Source of the DNA: Polytrichum commune
Lineage: Eukaryota > Streptophyta > Polytrichopsida > Polytrichales > Polytrichaceae
Direction: 5' to 3'
DNA: 64,000 bases
NCBI GenBank assembly: GCA_950295325.1
Contig: OX485804.1
Span: 32,366,001 to 32,430,000, forward strand
Positions 34,354-48,000 of the stretch are shown one piece after another. The notes beneath the pieces are model-generated. The model was not told where the DNA came from. It was given only the letters and a program-made list of their open reading frames with translations, and did no database searches. How positions within the stretch are numbered: position 1 is the stretch's first letter; the number at the start of each line of letters is the position of its first letter. Both the position numbers and the translations under genes were made by a program.

Positions 34354-37300
34354 TTGGCAACCCAAGGAGAAGACATCATCATCACTACAAACACCTACGC
34401 AAAGAGACTCAACTCCAACTTACAAGAAGTTGTGAATAAACAAATGGCGGAATTCTCCAAAATAATCTCAATGACACTCACACGTAGTGAAGAAGATCCC
34501 AAACTCTTAGCACTTCCACCCCCAACAAACAACATGCCAAACATGTGAAGAAAAACAACCCTGCAACAAAGGTGAAGCTACCTATCCTAAAACTTTCCAT
34601 CCCAATAGCATTTATAAATGCCAAAATAAAAGATAAAGAAAAGAAAAGAAAAAACAATAACATAGATAAAGCGAATAACACAAATAAAAAATCATTTCTA
34701 AATGCTTCCACTCAGAAAAAATGAAACACTACAAAACCCCACCAAAACTAAACCAAATATAAAATAAAATAAAATAAAATAAAATAAACAATCAAAAAAT
34801 CAAAACATCCAATAACAAGACAAACACAACCACTAAACACCTTCACAAAACCAAAAATACATACCCACAACTACACAACACAAATACACAAAAAAACAAC
34901 AGTAATAATCTTGATATATCATCAAACCAACAAAACTTACAAATAAATACAAAACTAGAACCACCACACCACCCACAAAATCCACCAAACATCAAAACAC
35001 ACAACACTATAAAACACACCAAACAAAACCTAAAACGGGCTTGGCCTACCAGCCTTGCCCAAAACTAAGGCAAATATAAAAATGAAAGGATTAAAATATT
35101 AAAAACACCAAAAGAACACTACACAAACTCAAGCAAAACAACATCCAAAAATAAAATAATAAATAAGAACAATTTTAAAAAATCACAAAACACAAACGAG
35201 AAGAATCTTCTTACAAAACATTCCCACCACACCTCCTACTTATACTATGTGGAGACATAGAAACCAACCCGGGACCCATGCCAAATATACTACAAACACA
35301 GCCATCTACAAATAAAAACAGATGCAAAATGTACTTCATATCGTGTACAATAAAATTACAACCAGAATACCAGCACCTAGCAAAATAATTCTACCCTATC
35401 ATAAATCTAACACATCCGAAGCATCAAGACACACAAAATACCCACATCTCTCAAGATTATGCATATCCAGGTAACATCATTAAAATCTCTACTCCAGCAG
35501 AGGCCTCGCCATACCTACAAATAATCAAAATAAATAACCAGTCCCTATAATCATGGTTGTTAATACACATGTACATGCCATCACATGCTGAGGACATAAG
35601 GTGCATACCAATAATTCAGCAAAATATAGCACAACAAACAACAACATAGCCTAACCACATACACATTTTATGCGGAGATTTTAACAAAGAAAAAATCCTA
35701 ATTGGACGGCAAAACGAATATAACATTACACCACCACAAACAGAGGACATAGAATGGCGCAAATTTACAGATAACCTCCAATTTAAATACATCCCCACCA
35801 ACATCCCATACTCTAGACAAGGGGGGCAAAATTACAACCAAACAAGCTTAATAGATGGATTCTATATTAAAACACCCAATAACGCTTTATATATATCCAT
35901 CATAAACAATAATCATATTTTAAACTCGGACTATTCACCAGTAATCCTACACATACCACCAAATACTCTACTACCCCGGCACCCACCACCAACAACAAAC
36001 AAAACAATGAAAATTCTAATCCTTATCCCACAAGAAAACATTGAAATTTTCAAAATAAAATTCTTTGAAGAAAATGCACTCCAAATAAATGAAGTCACCA
36101 ATATACCAACAAAAGAACAACTAACAAGGAACCAATGGCAAACATCGTGTACAAAACTAAAGCAACTCATAAGAAATATCTCAAATAAATTCAAGAAACC
36201 TGTAGGGCACCACCTCTCCCGAAACTTATAAATCACACAACACAATAAAGATGGTTCTTGCCAAGAAAATTCCAAAAAAATAGAATTAACATCTCTCTAA
36301 TTACCATCTAATTAGGAAAGTCATTTACCTCACAAAAAAAATCCAAATTGGCAACCACACCCGATAATAGAAGAACTCAAAAATCATGCCAACATTCCAC
36401 CCCCTCCAAATCAAGAACCCCTCCAACAAGAATGGATCAAAACCCTAGCAAAAATTGCCAAAACAACAAATATACATGCCCGCATAATCACTACAAAATA
36501 CACCCAAGAATGCATCCAAAAAGCCATATCTAAATACAAGCAAATATACGGAAAAAAAACCCAAAAAGAATACATAAAAAATCTTTAAAAACCAAGAAAC
36601 ACTGCCATTAAATTGCATCACAGACATATATAATAATATACTTACAAACCTAGAAGACATAGTCAATGAAATCCACATTTAACAATCCATCAGTAATAAA
36701 CCCACAGTACGAGCATGCTTTTATCAACCTGAACACACACCAAAATGCATATATGGGGTAACACAATACCCATGGCACAACTTAGATGAGTTTGTTATGG
36801 ATAAAAGGGGAAACTCACAAACCCTATTACATGAATACCTAGATAGAGAAACATATGACATATGCTTAAAAAACTTAGCAAACAATAAAGCATCCAGGCC
36901 CAATAAAATTCCCAACACAATTCTTAAAAATATGCTAGATAACTTTCACACACTACTTTTTTTTTTTTACTCATTGCTACAAACAACAAAAATCCCCAGC
37001 ATCATGGAAAATAAGCCTAACAATACTGCTATATAAAAAAGGAGACCCCTCACAAGTAACAAACCACAGACCGATTGCACTTGCAAATATAATATACAAA
37101 CTCTTTACAAGCACTCTAATATTCATACTATCAATATACGGAGAAAAACACCAGATCCTGTATGACAACCACGAAGGATTCTGGGCAAAAGAAACACATC
37201 TAAACAACTGCAACTTCTGGTAGCTACACTAGAAGACACGAGATTCACAAACCAAGACATATACCTACCATACATCGATTTTAAAAACGCATTCGGCTCT

Positions 37301-38450
37301 CTTAACCACGCAAGACTATTAGCTATAATAAAAGACCTAGGATACCCAAAAGACGTAATATCCTTAATAGGAATATTTATTCACACTCCAACACCATATT
37401 TACCAGAGAGCACTTCGGAAACACTAAACGAATACCCATACAAAGAGGAACAATACAAGAAGACACACTTAGTCCCTACTTATTTTTAATATTCTTAGAA
37501 CCACCACTACGATGGCTACAAAGGGGGAAGAATGGATACACATTTGACACATCTAAACTAATAATCAGTTCGGTAGCATACACAAACGATTTAACAGCCA
37601 TTACAAACAATCTCCAATAATTGCTAATCCAACTAAATAAGCTAAACAAATATTGTGAGTGGGTTGGAATGGATCTCAGGGTACCAAAATGTACTATCAC
37701 CGGTTGTCCAAACAAATCAAAATACAAAATCAGATACATTCAAAGCAAACCTCCAAGCCCAAAGCATCAACTACAGGAATCAACAACTACTTGTATTACA
37801 CCAAAATGAACATGTATATACTTAGGCATACAATTAGTACCCTCCCTAAAATGGAAACTCCAAACACACATCACCACAACTAAAATAATAGACCAATGTA
37901 AACAACTAATAAATTGTCCGACAACAATCAAACAAAAAAACCAAAATGGTAGACACCGTCATCAGAGCAGGCATAGCCTACAGCTTTTATGCAGTCTCAT
38001 ACTCCCTACCAACCATAAAAAAACTAGACAAAAAGATTATTGGTATCCAAAAAAACAATATGTGGATTGCCAAAATGCACTACAAATGTAATAACTATCA
38101 CATGACCTCTTTGGATTGGAAGCCTTCTCACTTAAAAACGCTTACCTACGATGTATCAGTGAACAACTTAGAAACTTACTAAATGACCCTGAAAGACTAG
38201 GAATAATATACAAAGGACTCATATAACATATACTAACTAAACACGGAGGAGCTAAAAATATATCTGGAATCAAATACCATGATTGCACTCGATCACCAAT
38301 TACACGAACATTATTTCTTATGAAAAAAGAAGGAGGGGTTCATCTGAAAAGCATAGAAAAAAACTTCCAACTCTATAGGACGGAACTAGAATTAGAATGG
38401 AGAACATGTGCCACAGTCGAACTACCACACCCAAACCCCAAACTCTCTCT
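34354..38450 (+). mobile_element. LINE with 2A-like motif, endonuclease and RT (copy 3, dead)
   Basis: Longest copy of the LINE family in the window; it stops before the RNase H end. In order: a 64-codon ORF1-like start (34354-34548); a 2A-like motif CGDIETNPGP (35248-35277) after a hydrophobic LLLILCG; endonuclease stretch ILCGDFNKEK (about 35665-35694) to SLIDGFYIK and NSDYSPVIL (35923-35943); ORF 36007-36231; RT stretch 36797-37036 (KRGNSQ..., NKIPNTILKN); YIDFKNAFGS near 37270; AYTNDL at 37577-37594; then CEWVGMDLRVPKC, and GLEAFSLKNAYLRC near 38110. Catalytic damage is visible: endonuclease SDH reads SDY and RT YADD reads YTND. Stops and frameshifts are numerous. The coding strand is extremely A/C-rich, unlike host genes here. 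Confidence 0.85.
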
Positions 38451-39090
38451 ATCTAGACACTTCCAAGCTCTAACTCCAAAACATATGTCACAAACTAGAT
38501 CAACTTGGAAATTATCTCATGTAAAATATACGGGTGCAACTTGGTTACGTTTCTTCCTCGGACACATGGATTTGATTGGTATGTGGTTTGGTTTTGATCA
38601 AAAAACAAACACCATTAAAACAAATGTTTAAAAGAGATTGGATCGTGTCTGCAAAAGAAAAATCTATTTATTAACTACTCCACACCCACTAATGAAACAC
38701 AGTTGAGATGAGAACCTCTATATTTAGTTAACTAATCAATAAACATGCATTTCATATTATCATAACTAAATCAGGAGAGGTCCGGTTTTTATTGATGCTT
38801 CATCGTAAATACAACTAATGCAATGCAAGTTTCTTTGTGTAAATCTAATTGGTAGGAGCTAGAGAACATGAAAAATAACCTAATAACACCCACTTCGCTT
38901 AGTTAGTACCTAATTACGAATCACGGAGATTGTGATTTCAAGTTTCAAAATCAAGTTTCAATAGATCTAGATTGGCATGCTGAAGAGAATAAATCTCGAA
39001 CTCCGTTCCTTACCTAATCCCAAGTCAACGGTTTCAATAGGTACACATCCAACATGCCATCATTCAATATACATGCCGGGGTGAAATGTA
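38451..39090. other. Spacer
   Basis: AT-rich. LINE homology fades around 38450. No gene recognised. Confidence 0.4.
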
Positions 39091-40105
39091 CAGTCTAACC
39101 TTGATAATGTCACACCATCCGTTTCACCAAAAAGAGTGATATAAACAAGGTGTGACATATTTGATAATGTCACATTTTGAAGATTTGTGCATAATGTGAT
39201 ATTATCAAAAATAGGTAGAAAATCAAAATAAAATTACAATGTAAAAAAGAAAATAACAAATACGAGACTTCGATGTTTTTGAATGTAAAATCTAATTTAA
39301 AATTGTGAATAACAACAAGAGCACATCATAATGTGTCATTGAGATCAGGTAAAGACCTCTCACTAGAGACAAAGAAGCTTCTAATGTCACATTGTGTTGT
39401 TGATGTTAAATGTGCAACACCAATTCTAATGAGTTTGTCATGGATTTTTTCCATTCCTAACAACTCCAACGTGTTGAAAATATGAGAACCTTGGCTAGCC
39501 ATAAAATTCAAAACATCTTTAGCATATTTTTGTGCATCGCTTAGCTTCACTACTTTAGACTCATCATCACTGCTATCAACAATCAATGGGTCTACTTCCA
39601 TGGAATCAAGAACTTGTTCACCATCTTGCACTAATTGCACAAGCTCCTCAGTAGAATATTTCACCTCAAAATCATCTGCACCTTCCATGTTTATGTACTC
39701 CAAAGGACAAAGCTTTTCTACAGGCTTGCCTTCGACATCCAAACCCAAATTCAATGCGGCGATGAGATTGCCCAATTCCAAAGTTGTTTCCTCCATTTTG
39801 GACTTCATATGTTCATCAGAATTGTTGATATCTGCATTCCACTATGTAGGCAATATGGCGGACTTTCTCCAACAATTTCTAATGGTTTGATCATCTAATT
39901 CATGCCATCCAACCATCACATACAATCCATCCATACTTGGTATTATCACATTTACACTACGGATTTTGGAAAAAAATAGTGACATTACCAAGGGTGATAG
40001 GGATAATAACGAGGGAGTTTTACACTATGAAAATCGGTTTCAAACTTTTAGGTGACAATGTCAAGGTGTTCTATTAACAAGGGTGACATTATCAAGGTTA
40101 GACTG
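39091..40105 (-). mobile_element. pogo/Tigger-type DNA transposon, internally deleted
   Basis: Terminal inverted repeats of 23 bp are identical: CAGTCTAACCTTGATAATGT at 39091 and its complement ending at 40105, both flanked by TA (39089-39090 and 40106-40107), the Tc1/mariner target duplication. GACATTATCAAGG/CAAGG-GTGACA motifs recur inside both ends as subterminal repeats. Total length 1015 bp, too short for a full transposase, so this is a deletion derivative. Confidence 0.85.
39326..39808 (-). pseudogene. C-terminal remnant of Tigger/jerky-like transposase
   Basis: A 160-residue open frame inside the TIR-bounded element. The string YSTEELVQLVQDGEQ and the acidic stretch SSDDESKVVKLSDAQKYAKD match in character the tail of pogo/Tigger (CENP-B-like) transposases, which lies after the DDE domain. 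The DNA-binding and DDE domains are absent. The frame is intact with an ATG, so it could be translated, but I have no evidence for that. Confidence 0.6.
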
Positions 40106-40407
40106 TAATTTCACCTCACTTCACACCTAGTGAAATGAGAACTTCATGGCCACCAACTCTAGGAATCATTTGTATTTTGTTTTGTTTTGTTTTGTTTTGT
40201 TTTGTTTTGGTCTTTCTTAAGCTAAACCATATGGAGTCATGTAAGATATGTGGCCCCGTTGTGAGCACCTCCAACTTCACAAACATTTTGGGCCTGTGGG
40301 TTGGTTGGAAAGAGCATGGAAAGTGTCTCAACTGACTAGCAATTGCATTTCATGATGATTGTCACTTCAAGTTTTAAGCTAAAAATTTGAATTGCGAAAG
40401 TTGTGTA

Positions 40408-40764
40408 TTAGACTGTTCTTTTAATGTAGCCAAAGTTTTGGTTGGGAGTTGATTGTTTTACACAAAAAAAAATTTAAAAAAAAAAATCATGTTCTGTAAG
40501 TTTTTAGTGCATGTTTGGACTTGGTGTGGAGGATTGAACAAAGAGCTTTCTATATGTTGGTTCATTAAGGGCCAAACTCAGTTTGGCATGCCATGAGGCA
40601 TTAAATGAGTTTGGCCCCCAATGAACTGATATAGAATACTCTTCGTTCAAACCTCCCTACCAACCATAGGCTTGCACGAAAAACTTACTAAGCATGGAAA
40701 GATTTCTATGCAAAACAAGTAATTCCCAATCAAAAGTCTAGTTGAATGAAAGGACAACCCTAAC
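40408..40764 (+). repeat. Fold-back MITE copy 3
   Basis: Same family and orientation as 4668-4917. Terminal inverted repeats: TTAGACTGTTCTTTTAATGT on the left against the complement of TCTAGTTGAATGAAAGGACA on the right. The centre has GGGCCAAACTCA and TGAGTTTGGCCC, a strong internal palindrome. It starts about 300 bp after the Tigger element. A (TTTTG)n run lies at 40176-40209 between them. Confidence 0.65.
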
Positions 40765-43700
40765 ATCAAAGTGGAAATTTCTCTTCCATTTAAATGGCCT
40801 CGTAGATGCTCCCGATTGCGTTTATTGTAGAACCTCGAATGATGAATATTTGGAGCATATGGTCCAAACACATCATATCATATTGTCTTTGACAAGCCTT
40901 GCCATATACCACTCAAATAAAGATGTTCAATCTAGGTGTGCTTCAGATTGAGGTCAGAGGAGACTATTCACGACCGACCTTCATCTTATTGAGGTTTTGA
41001 GGGCGAGTTGAGGTTGGATGGGAATGGTCCCGACCTCAACACCAAATGTCATCCAATACCCATCCAATAATTGAGATACTTGATTATTGGGTTCATGTTG
41101 AGGTCAAGATTGGGGTAGGAATAAGAGTTATCCATAAAGTCCCATGAAGAGGGACGGAAACCGTGGGTTTGAGACTTCTTTGAGAAACCTTTCATTAAGA
41201 CCTCGCTACCCAGTCGCGTATTGGAGCCTATTTCGAAAGACAAGTGAAACTTCTAGCACCTCCTTTTCCCACCTCTCAAACTTTGAAAGAATTTTCGGAT
41301 CTTAAATAGGGTACTCGCTTGGGCCCTGATGTTCAAAATCTCATATCGACCTATGCAAGACTAGCTTGACCCATCCATCCTAGTAGGACAACCTAGAAAA
41401 CCAACTTTTAATAACCCAATACCACTCTTCGTGTATGATAAATTAAGCATCAAACAAAACTTGGATAACTTAATGTTAATTCACATAAACTCATGATTTA
41501 AGACTAAACCAACAGTTTCGTCTTATTTACTTTACAAATAACTCTAATGTCTCCGACCTTAACCTCTATTGTCATCCAATATTGAGATACTAGGGATGGG
41601 TTTAGGTCGGCATGGCCTTGCTCTCTAAAGGCCACATACCTTGGGTCAAGATTTACATGGACAAAATGAGGTAGCAATGGCCAGCTTGCCAGTAGGCCAG
41701 ACTTCACATCTTGGGTTGGAGACTTCACAACAAATTCCGGACAAGGAAGCCATGACAATGGTTCCCGGAATATTAAAGGACACTCTCGTGTTATAGGCAT
41801 GACTTCTCTCACTTGGTTGCCCAAAATTTGCCAACACCATGATTAAGTGTCCCGGGAGATTTTGGAGCATTCCGTAGCTTTTCTAGCAGCTTGGGCAAAA
41901 AATAATTGAATTTTAAAGGTGTCTAAATTTTCGGGAAACGAGAATTCATTTAGTGTCAACAAAACACTAAAAAAGGAGAAGTTAAAAGAATTTTTTTTAA
42001 AAAAAAAGCATTCAAAAGGTGTTTGAAATCATAATAGAGCAAGTGACATTCATTGGAATCCAACAAAGAATATTTGTGAAGCATGAAAAGATTGCAAGAT
42101 ACATAGAGTTCTCCCTCCCCGAATGGCATTCATGCAAGCATTGTGAAGGACGGATTTTCCCTTATCATTGAATTTATCACGATATGCATATAACCTTACC
42201 AATACCGTAGGCTACACAAATGTCACGAAATGTTGTCAAGTTTTCATCTATATGTCATGCATAACACACATTCATCCTTGCAATGAGTTTTTGTTCATGA
42301 CTTACATACACAAGAATGTGGTCAACTGCTTGTTGTTGCATGTGCAAAAAGGAGGGTTGTCAAAATCAGTATTGGTGAATGGTGTGAACATATGTAAAAT
42401 GTGACAGATTGTGGGCATGATGCACTTCTTACACCATCTAGTTGAGGAGATGGATCCTGGATTGACCATTGTGATTGGCCAAAGTTGGTGCTCTTCTTGA
42501 AGCATTCTTACATCCTGCATACACCACCACTTATGATAGTTCGAAGTTGTGCTATTTTGCACTTAATGATAGATATCATTGGTTGTTTTTAACAATGACT
42601 TGGCATTGAGTGGCATCATTGCATTCACTTGCTGAAAGTCTAGAGATGAAAAATAGATGTTGCCAAAAGGGTAGGGTTACTTTTGGCCTCATCTACCTTG
42701 CACTATCACACATGAAGATAATGTGGAACCCTTAGTTACACTTCACATGCCCCCATGATATGCACACCTCCTCCCTCTCTAGGCTGGAATTCTTTCAAAT
42801 GTTCACTGTTTCCAATCTAATACAAATACTGCAACTACAATATGGACCTCTGATGTTAAATATTCTGAATAGGTATTATCCATAGAGTTTTAAGTGTGGA
42901 AATCAGCTAGATAGAGTGGTCAAAAGTATTCACAATATCAGTGTCGTAATAGACAAGGGACCACCTTTTCATGATCCAAGACATGAAATAATATTAACTT
43001 CCAATCATTTTCTACAAGCTTTTGTGACATATTGCAAGGTATCCCACGTCGTAGAATTCGAATAACTCCAATAAAGAGAAATGAGTTTTGAAAAGAGGAT
43101 TTGCACTTTGCATTTAGAGTTGTGCTTACATTGAAAGATGGGTCTTACCCAAGAGCCACCCTGCACTGATATCACCCCCCTAGATGTTGTCATTTGCTGA
43201 TAACATGTTATTTTCCTAAGAGTGTGGATTACCATTTGGAGTCACGTGATACTAAAAAGTGTACCTAGGATAAAACTTCATACAAGGATGACACAAATAG
43301 AGGTAATATACACTATTTTTATTATTAAAAAAAACATTACAAAACTTTGACACCAAATCATTGCAGTTTCTCTGGAAGTTATAGCACTGCATCTTTCCAA
43401 ATGGTAATCCACACTAATTAAAACGAGGATGTTGTTAGTTAGATCTTAAAGATGGAGGTGATGGCCATGCCTGATGCTGATACCTGAACGGAGTCAAGCA
43501 TGGCCCCAGTGTATGTTTGGATTCCCTGTTCACCAGATTTAACTTATGTTACCATAACTTGCAGTCACATGTAAACAAGCGTACCTGACAACCTGGAATG
43601 GGTATGTAGGCTGTTGCAGATTTCAAATGAAAATATCAATAGGAAGAAGATACAGAAGAAAAAGGAATTCAGGAATCTTGGTTTCTTTCATTCCTCATGG

Positions 43701-45007
43701 TAAATAAGCACAACAAAACATTCTTCACAACATTCCACTAATTTACTATCATCTTGCATGGACTCATAGATAGACAACTTGAATCACAGACAGCTGGATT
43801 CTACATGAGCATCATATCAAAGCAACATACACAAAATAAACTATGCACTCACTCATTCATAAAAACATGTACTTAAAAAGGACTCAACCAGTATTGCAGG
43901 TCATTATAGAGCCATCAGCCAGGAAAAATGGCTGCAACTCATTAACAATCTTCTGCCTTCTTTCTTTGCCTTCTGGCCTGAACCCTACCCCATCTTTGCT
44001 CACAGTTAGCACAGGATAGAGGGATCATGAGGCAGTCAACTGAACAATTATGTTCATATCTGAATTCAAGAAAAACACATTACCAAAAGTAGGCGCAGAA
44101 ATTTGCACAAACCAGAATGTGAGAATAATATTTCTGAAAATCTGACAATCCCAGAAACACTCAAATTTGAATGTCATATGACATTCAAACCCCAAGCTCC
44201 AGTAGACTAAAAGATAATAAAAGGCTGTAGCAAGGACAAGAACATCCTTCCAACTCAGAAACATCCCAAAAAAATGTCTTCTAACGAAAGTGGTTCGTGT
44301 TGGAGAAGGTGAGATTCTTCTACAATTAAGCGACAGCTATTCATCCTACACTCGAATTGATTGTGGTTCCCTTTCTCCTTTAAGACAAAAATTATCCTAA
44401 TAATTAAAATCTGAAACTCAGGTTGACCTACAAAGATGGAAGGCTTCTGACGAGACATATCTGAAGTATGCTCTGAATGAAGGCCGCAGCTTGAGGGGGA
44501 TATCTAATAAGCCAAATCACTGCAATAAACTGCTTCAAGGTGCATGTCCAATGAAAGCATGTCACCTAATTTCATTGTGTCAAATTGATCTCCCCAGACG
44601 TCAGATGGAAGCTCCAACTCAAGGCTATGAGTAACCTCTCTGAACTGCTGATGCTACATTTTTCCTCTGAAGGTTACAAAAGCACAATTAGAAAACAACA
44701 TAGAAAATTTGCAGACCCTGCCGGTTTCAACTTGACCTGAAGGGCTCAACACTTCTCAAATGCAGTTTACTATACTGCGTCCACAAGGGAAAATCATTTC
44801 TCATGCCTCCGTTTCAATACTACAGGACTTGACATCTCCAGGTCTGTCAAATCCAAGATACAAGAAAGTGCATTCTCTTTCAAGGTATAAGAAAGTCCAC
44901 TACAAACGGTAAGCATCGGGGGCGCAAGAGCAATAGAGCTTCACCAATGTACAAAAATTTGTGCAAGTGCATCGCGTCTTCCTCTGCATTTCCAGCAACC
45001 TTTCTCA
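40765..45007. other. Long spacer left of SF3A2
   Basis: The last few hundred bases are presumably the 3' UTR of SF3A2. The rest has no open frame above about 110 codons with protein-like composition, no TIR pair and no known motif that I could see. It may hold decayed transposons. Confidence 0.4.
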
Positions 45008-48000
45008 TTATTGAGGAGGGGGAGGGGGCCTGTGCATCATCTGCTGACCCATGTTGGGAGGACCAGGAGGACCAGGAGGGCCAGGGGGACCAGGAGGCCT
45101 CATTCCTTGGTTCATTGAAGGAGGACCCATTTGAAAGCCTTGAGGAGGAGGGCCCTGATTGAAACCCCGAGGAGGTCCCTCTCCCATTGGTGGAGGTGGG
45201 CCCCTCATTCCCGGAGGAGGACCAGGAGGAAACCCTCGAGGTGGAGGGCCTCCCATTTGCGGGGGCGCCATTTGAGGTCCTCCAGGCCCCATCTGAGGGG
45301 GGAACATATGTCGAGGAGGCCCATTCATATTTTGAGGCGGCCCTCCCATCGGTGGTGGACCTCGCGGAGGTGGGCCTCCCATAGGGGGAGGGCCACCAGG
45401 AAGGGGTCCCCCCATGTGATGTGGCGGAGGTGGCCGGTTGGCAGGTGGGCCACTAGGTGCCTGGCCATTGGAGGCAGGTGGACCACCTTTTTGATCAAGA
45501 GGTCTCGGCTTGAAGTAGAGTTGCAACTGCAAGAGAGACGAACAAGTAGACTGTGAATAAGAAATCTGAAAAGTTCATAGTTTCGGCAATATGGATGACG
45601 ACTCCAGCTTGTGCCACATAATTCTCGACATCTTCTCAAAGTTTGCCACTAGCAAACACAGCTTGTCAAAATAGTCCACTGTGCGTTTTTACGTTGACAC
45701 TATAAATTGTGAGAGAGACATGCCCATCAGGTCGTAGAATTTGTGAGGAAGACACACCCTACGCTCTAGAGCTATACGTAAGTCAAACTCTGAAAAAGGC
45801 AAGGTTATAGGGAGCACAATTCACTTACCGTAAACATCTTGGTGTCTGGGTCCCAGTGGGTGAAGAATTTGCTTGCAACTTTGTCTATTTCTGTGCTGGG
45901 GACCTGAAAAGAGTATGCTTCCCTTAGCTCAAAAACCAGAACAAGCCTAGCACAGTGCAAGTCCATGAAACTCAACAATCCTTCAGTTCTATACCTTGAG
46001 TTTTGCGATTGCAACAGTACAACCTCCTTTAACCAAATTCAGAATAAACCCTTTGATTAGCTCATGACAAGAGAAAGTTATCCAGAATATGCTCAGCAAG
46101 AACAACAAGTCATTTCCTCTAAATTCACAGTAGCAAATTTGGAAACACTCACCTTAAAAGCAATGATTTCATATGGTTCGGCAGCAAAAAGAAGATATTG
46201 GTACCGCTTATCCCATCCTTGCACTCTCTGCACAACACGCACTCAACAGCTCAGCCTTACAAGTATTCGTACTATAAAGCCTAGATACATAATATTATTG
46301 ACTCTATTATGAATCCCCCGCGCCTCTGGACATCACTTACTTCACCATAGAAACACTGTAGATGATAACAATACATAATCTGAATCTGCACTAGCTGCAG
46401 CATCCCATGGTTATGTTCTTAGGGCTCACATAAACAAATGCACACTACATAATAATGTTATGCAGCCATGTCATGTCCAAGAGATGTATATAAATCACAA
46501 TTTCATGATCTGGACAATTTACCTGCTCATATGAAGACATAAACCGATGACGGGGCTTAGTGCCCTCTTCAATCTCAGGGTATTCAATCTGCACTCAAAC
46601 CATTATAAAATCAGACTTCTCAAGTTCCTTCAGATCAATAACTTTGCTGAGGAGGTATGTGCCCAGGAATGCCCAGTACATTTACATAACCAGGACCAAA
46701 AAGCAGGTCAGAATCTATACCTGAAATAGTAGAGAACGCTGCCTAGTTTCTTGATCAAATTGCTTCGTCACTCTGTACCCAGGTCGCCCAATCTTTACTG
46801 CAACAAGGCAATGTAGTCACCAATGAAAATATCCCCACGATACAAGATCTTCTGAAGGGAACAAAGTAAGCAGATTGACAGGTGTCTAATATGAAGGCAG
46901 AAAGTTAAGTTCCCAGTTCTATCATTGACTTCTAGAAGAATGAGCACACCAAAGTCAAGCACGCCTCTAACAATATCTTACAATTTACAGGCTTTGCAAT
47001 ATAACTTCAGGAGATTGACCTCAATTGCACACTTAGGTCCATGCTAGGAAAGCATGCCTGAAAAAGTTGTAAGAGGGAGAGTCAGCATCGTGACGGATCT
47101 AACCTGTTTTCCGAGGATTGACCTTGCGCTTATTAGGCTGGGGCTGTGCAGGCGCATCCTTAGCTTCACGTGCAGCACGTTTTGCCAAATTTGTTTGATG
47201 CCGCTTCCCTTGAGTGTGTGCCAAATAATTACCTTCATTATTGTGGAGTGTCAAGCATAGCTTACATTCATAGCTGCACACAATATCATGCACCCTCCAC
47301 ATCAACAAAGAGCTCAAATGCATGTGAAGGAATTCACAATATCAATTACATGAAGATTTAATTTACATGCATGAACTCTTAGCACATGGTTGTGAAGAGG
47401 AACTTGATCTCTTTCAAGATATTGTATGCCCTGAAAGTCAGTAAGTAGATCACCCCGCAGGAAGGTAAAAGTTCCTAGTATAATTGTTCAAAAAGGAACA
47501 AGCTTTGCCTGGTACGTACCAGAAACACCCAGGTCCAATGCACAAATCAGAAAAATTTGAAGATAGTGGGAATTGCCCAGCTACAGACATTAATTAGCAG
47601 CATGTGAATGAAACTCCCACACCTCCCCAGCTAGTAGACCAAGATATATAATCCCCAAAACCCTGAACCCTACTATATCTTACACTCATAATGGATATAC
47701 TCACACACACACATTCAACCTTGATAAATAGCAGGAGGATTGATTGAAATTAGAGTTGATGGAATGCATGAGTATAAGTGGCAGTCAAAGGAAAACAACA
47801 TATTCCCTTCTCATAGCTTGACAGGAATACCTTTGCAAGAATCAAATGCATGTAGTGGTTTTATTATGAGAAAGCTACGAATCAGACCTTTAATTCAGTA
47901 AAGGGGCCAAATCTATCCTTCAATTTATCTCAAGATTTAGGGGGTTTGGTATAGAGAATTCCTTAATTGTGGTTGTAAGAGACGTCTAGAACCCACCAAC

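Noticed and set aside
45131-45556. 141-codon plus-strand frame, Arg/Trp-rich
   Set aside because: Antisense shadow of the GGPPP tail of SF3A2.
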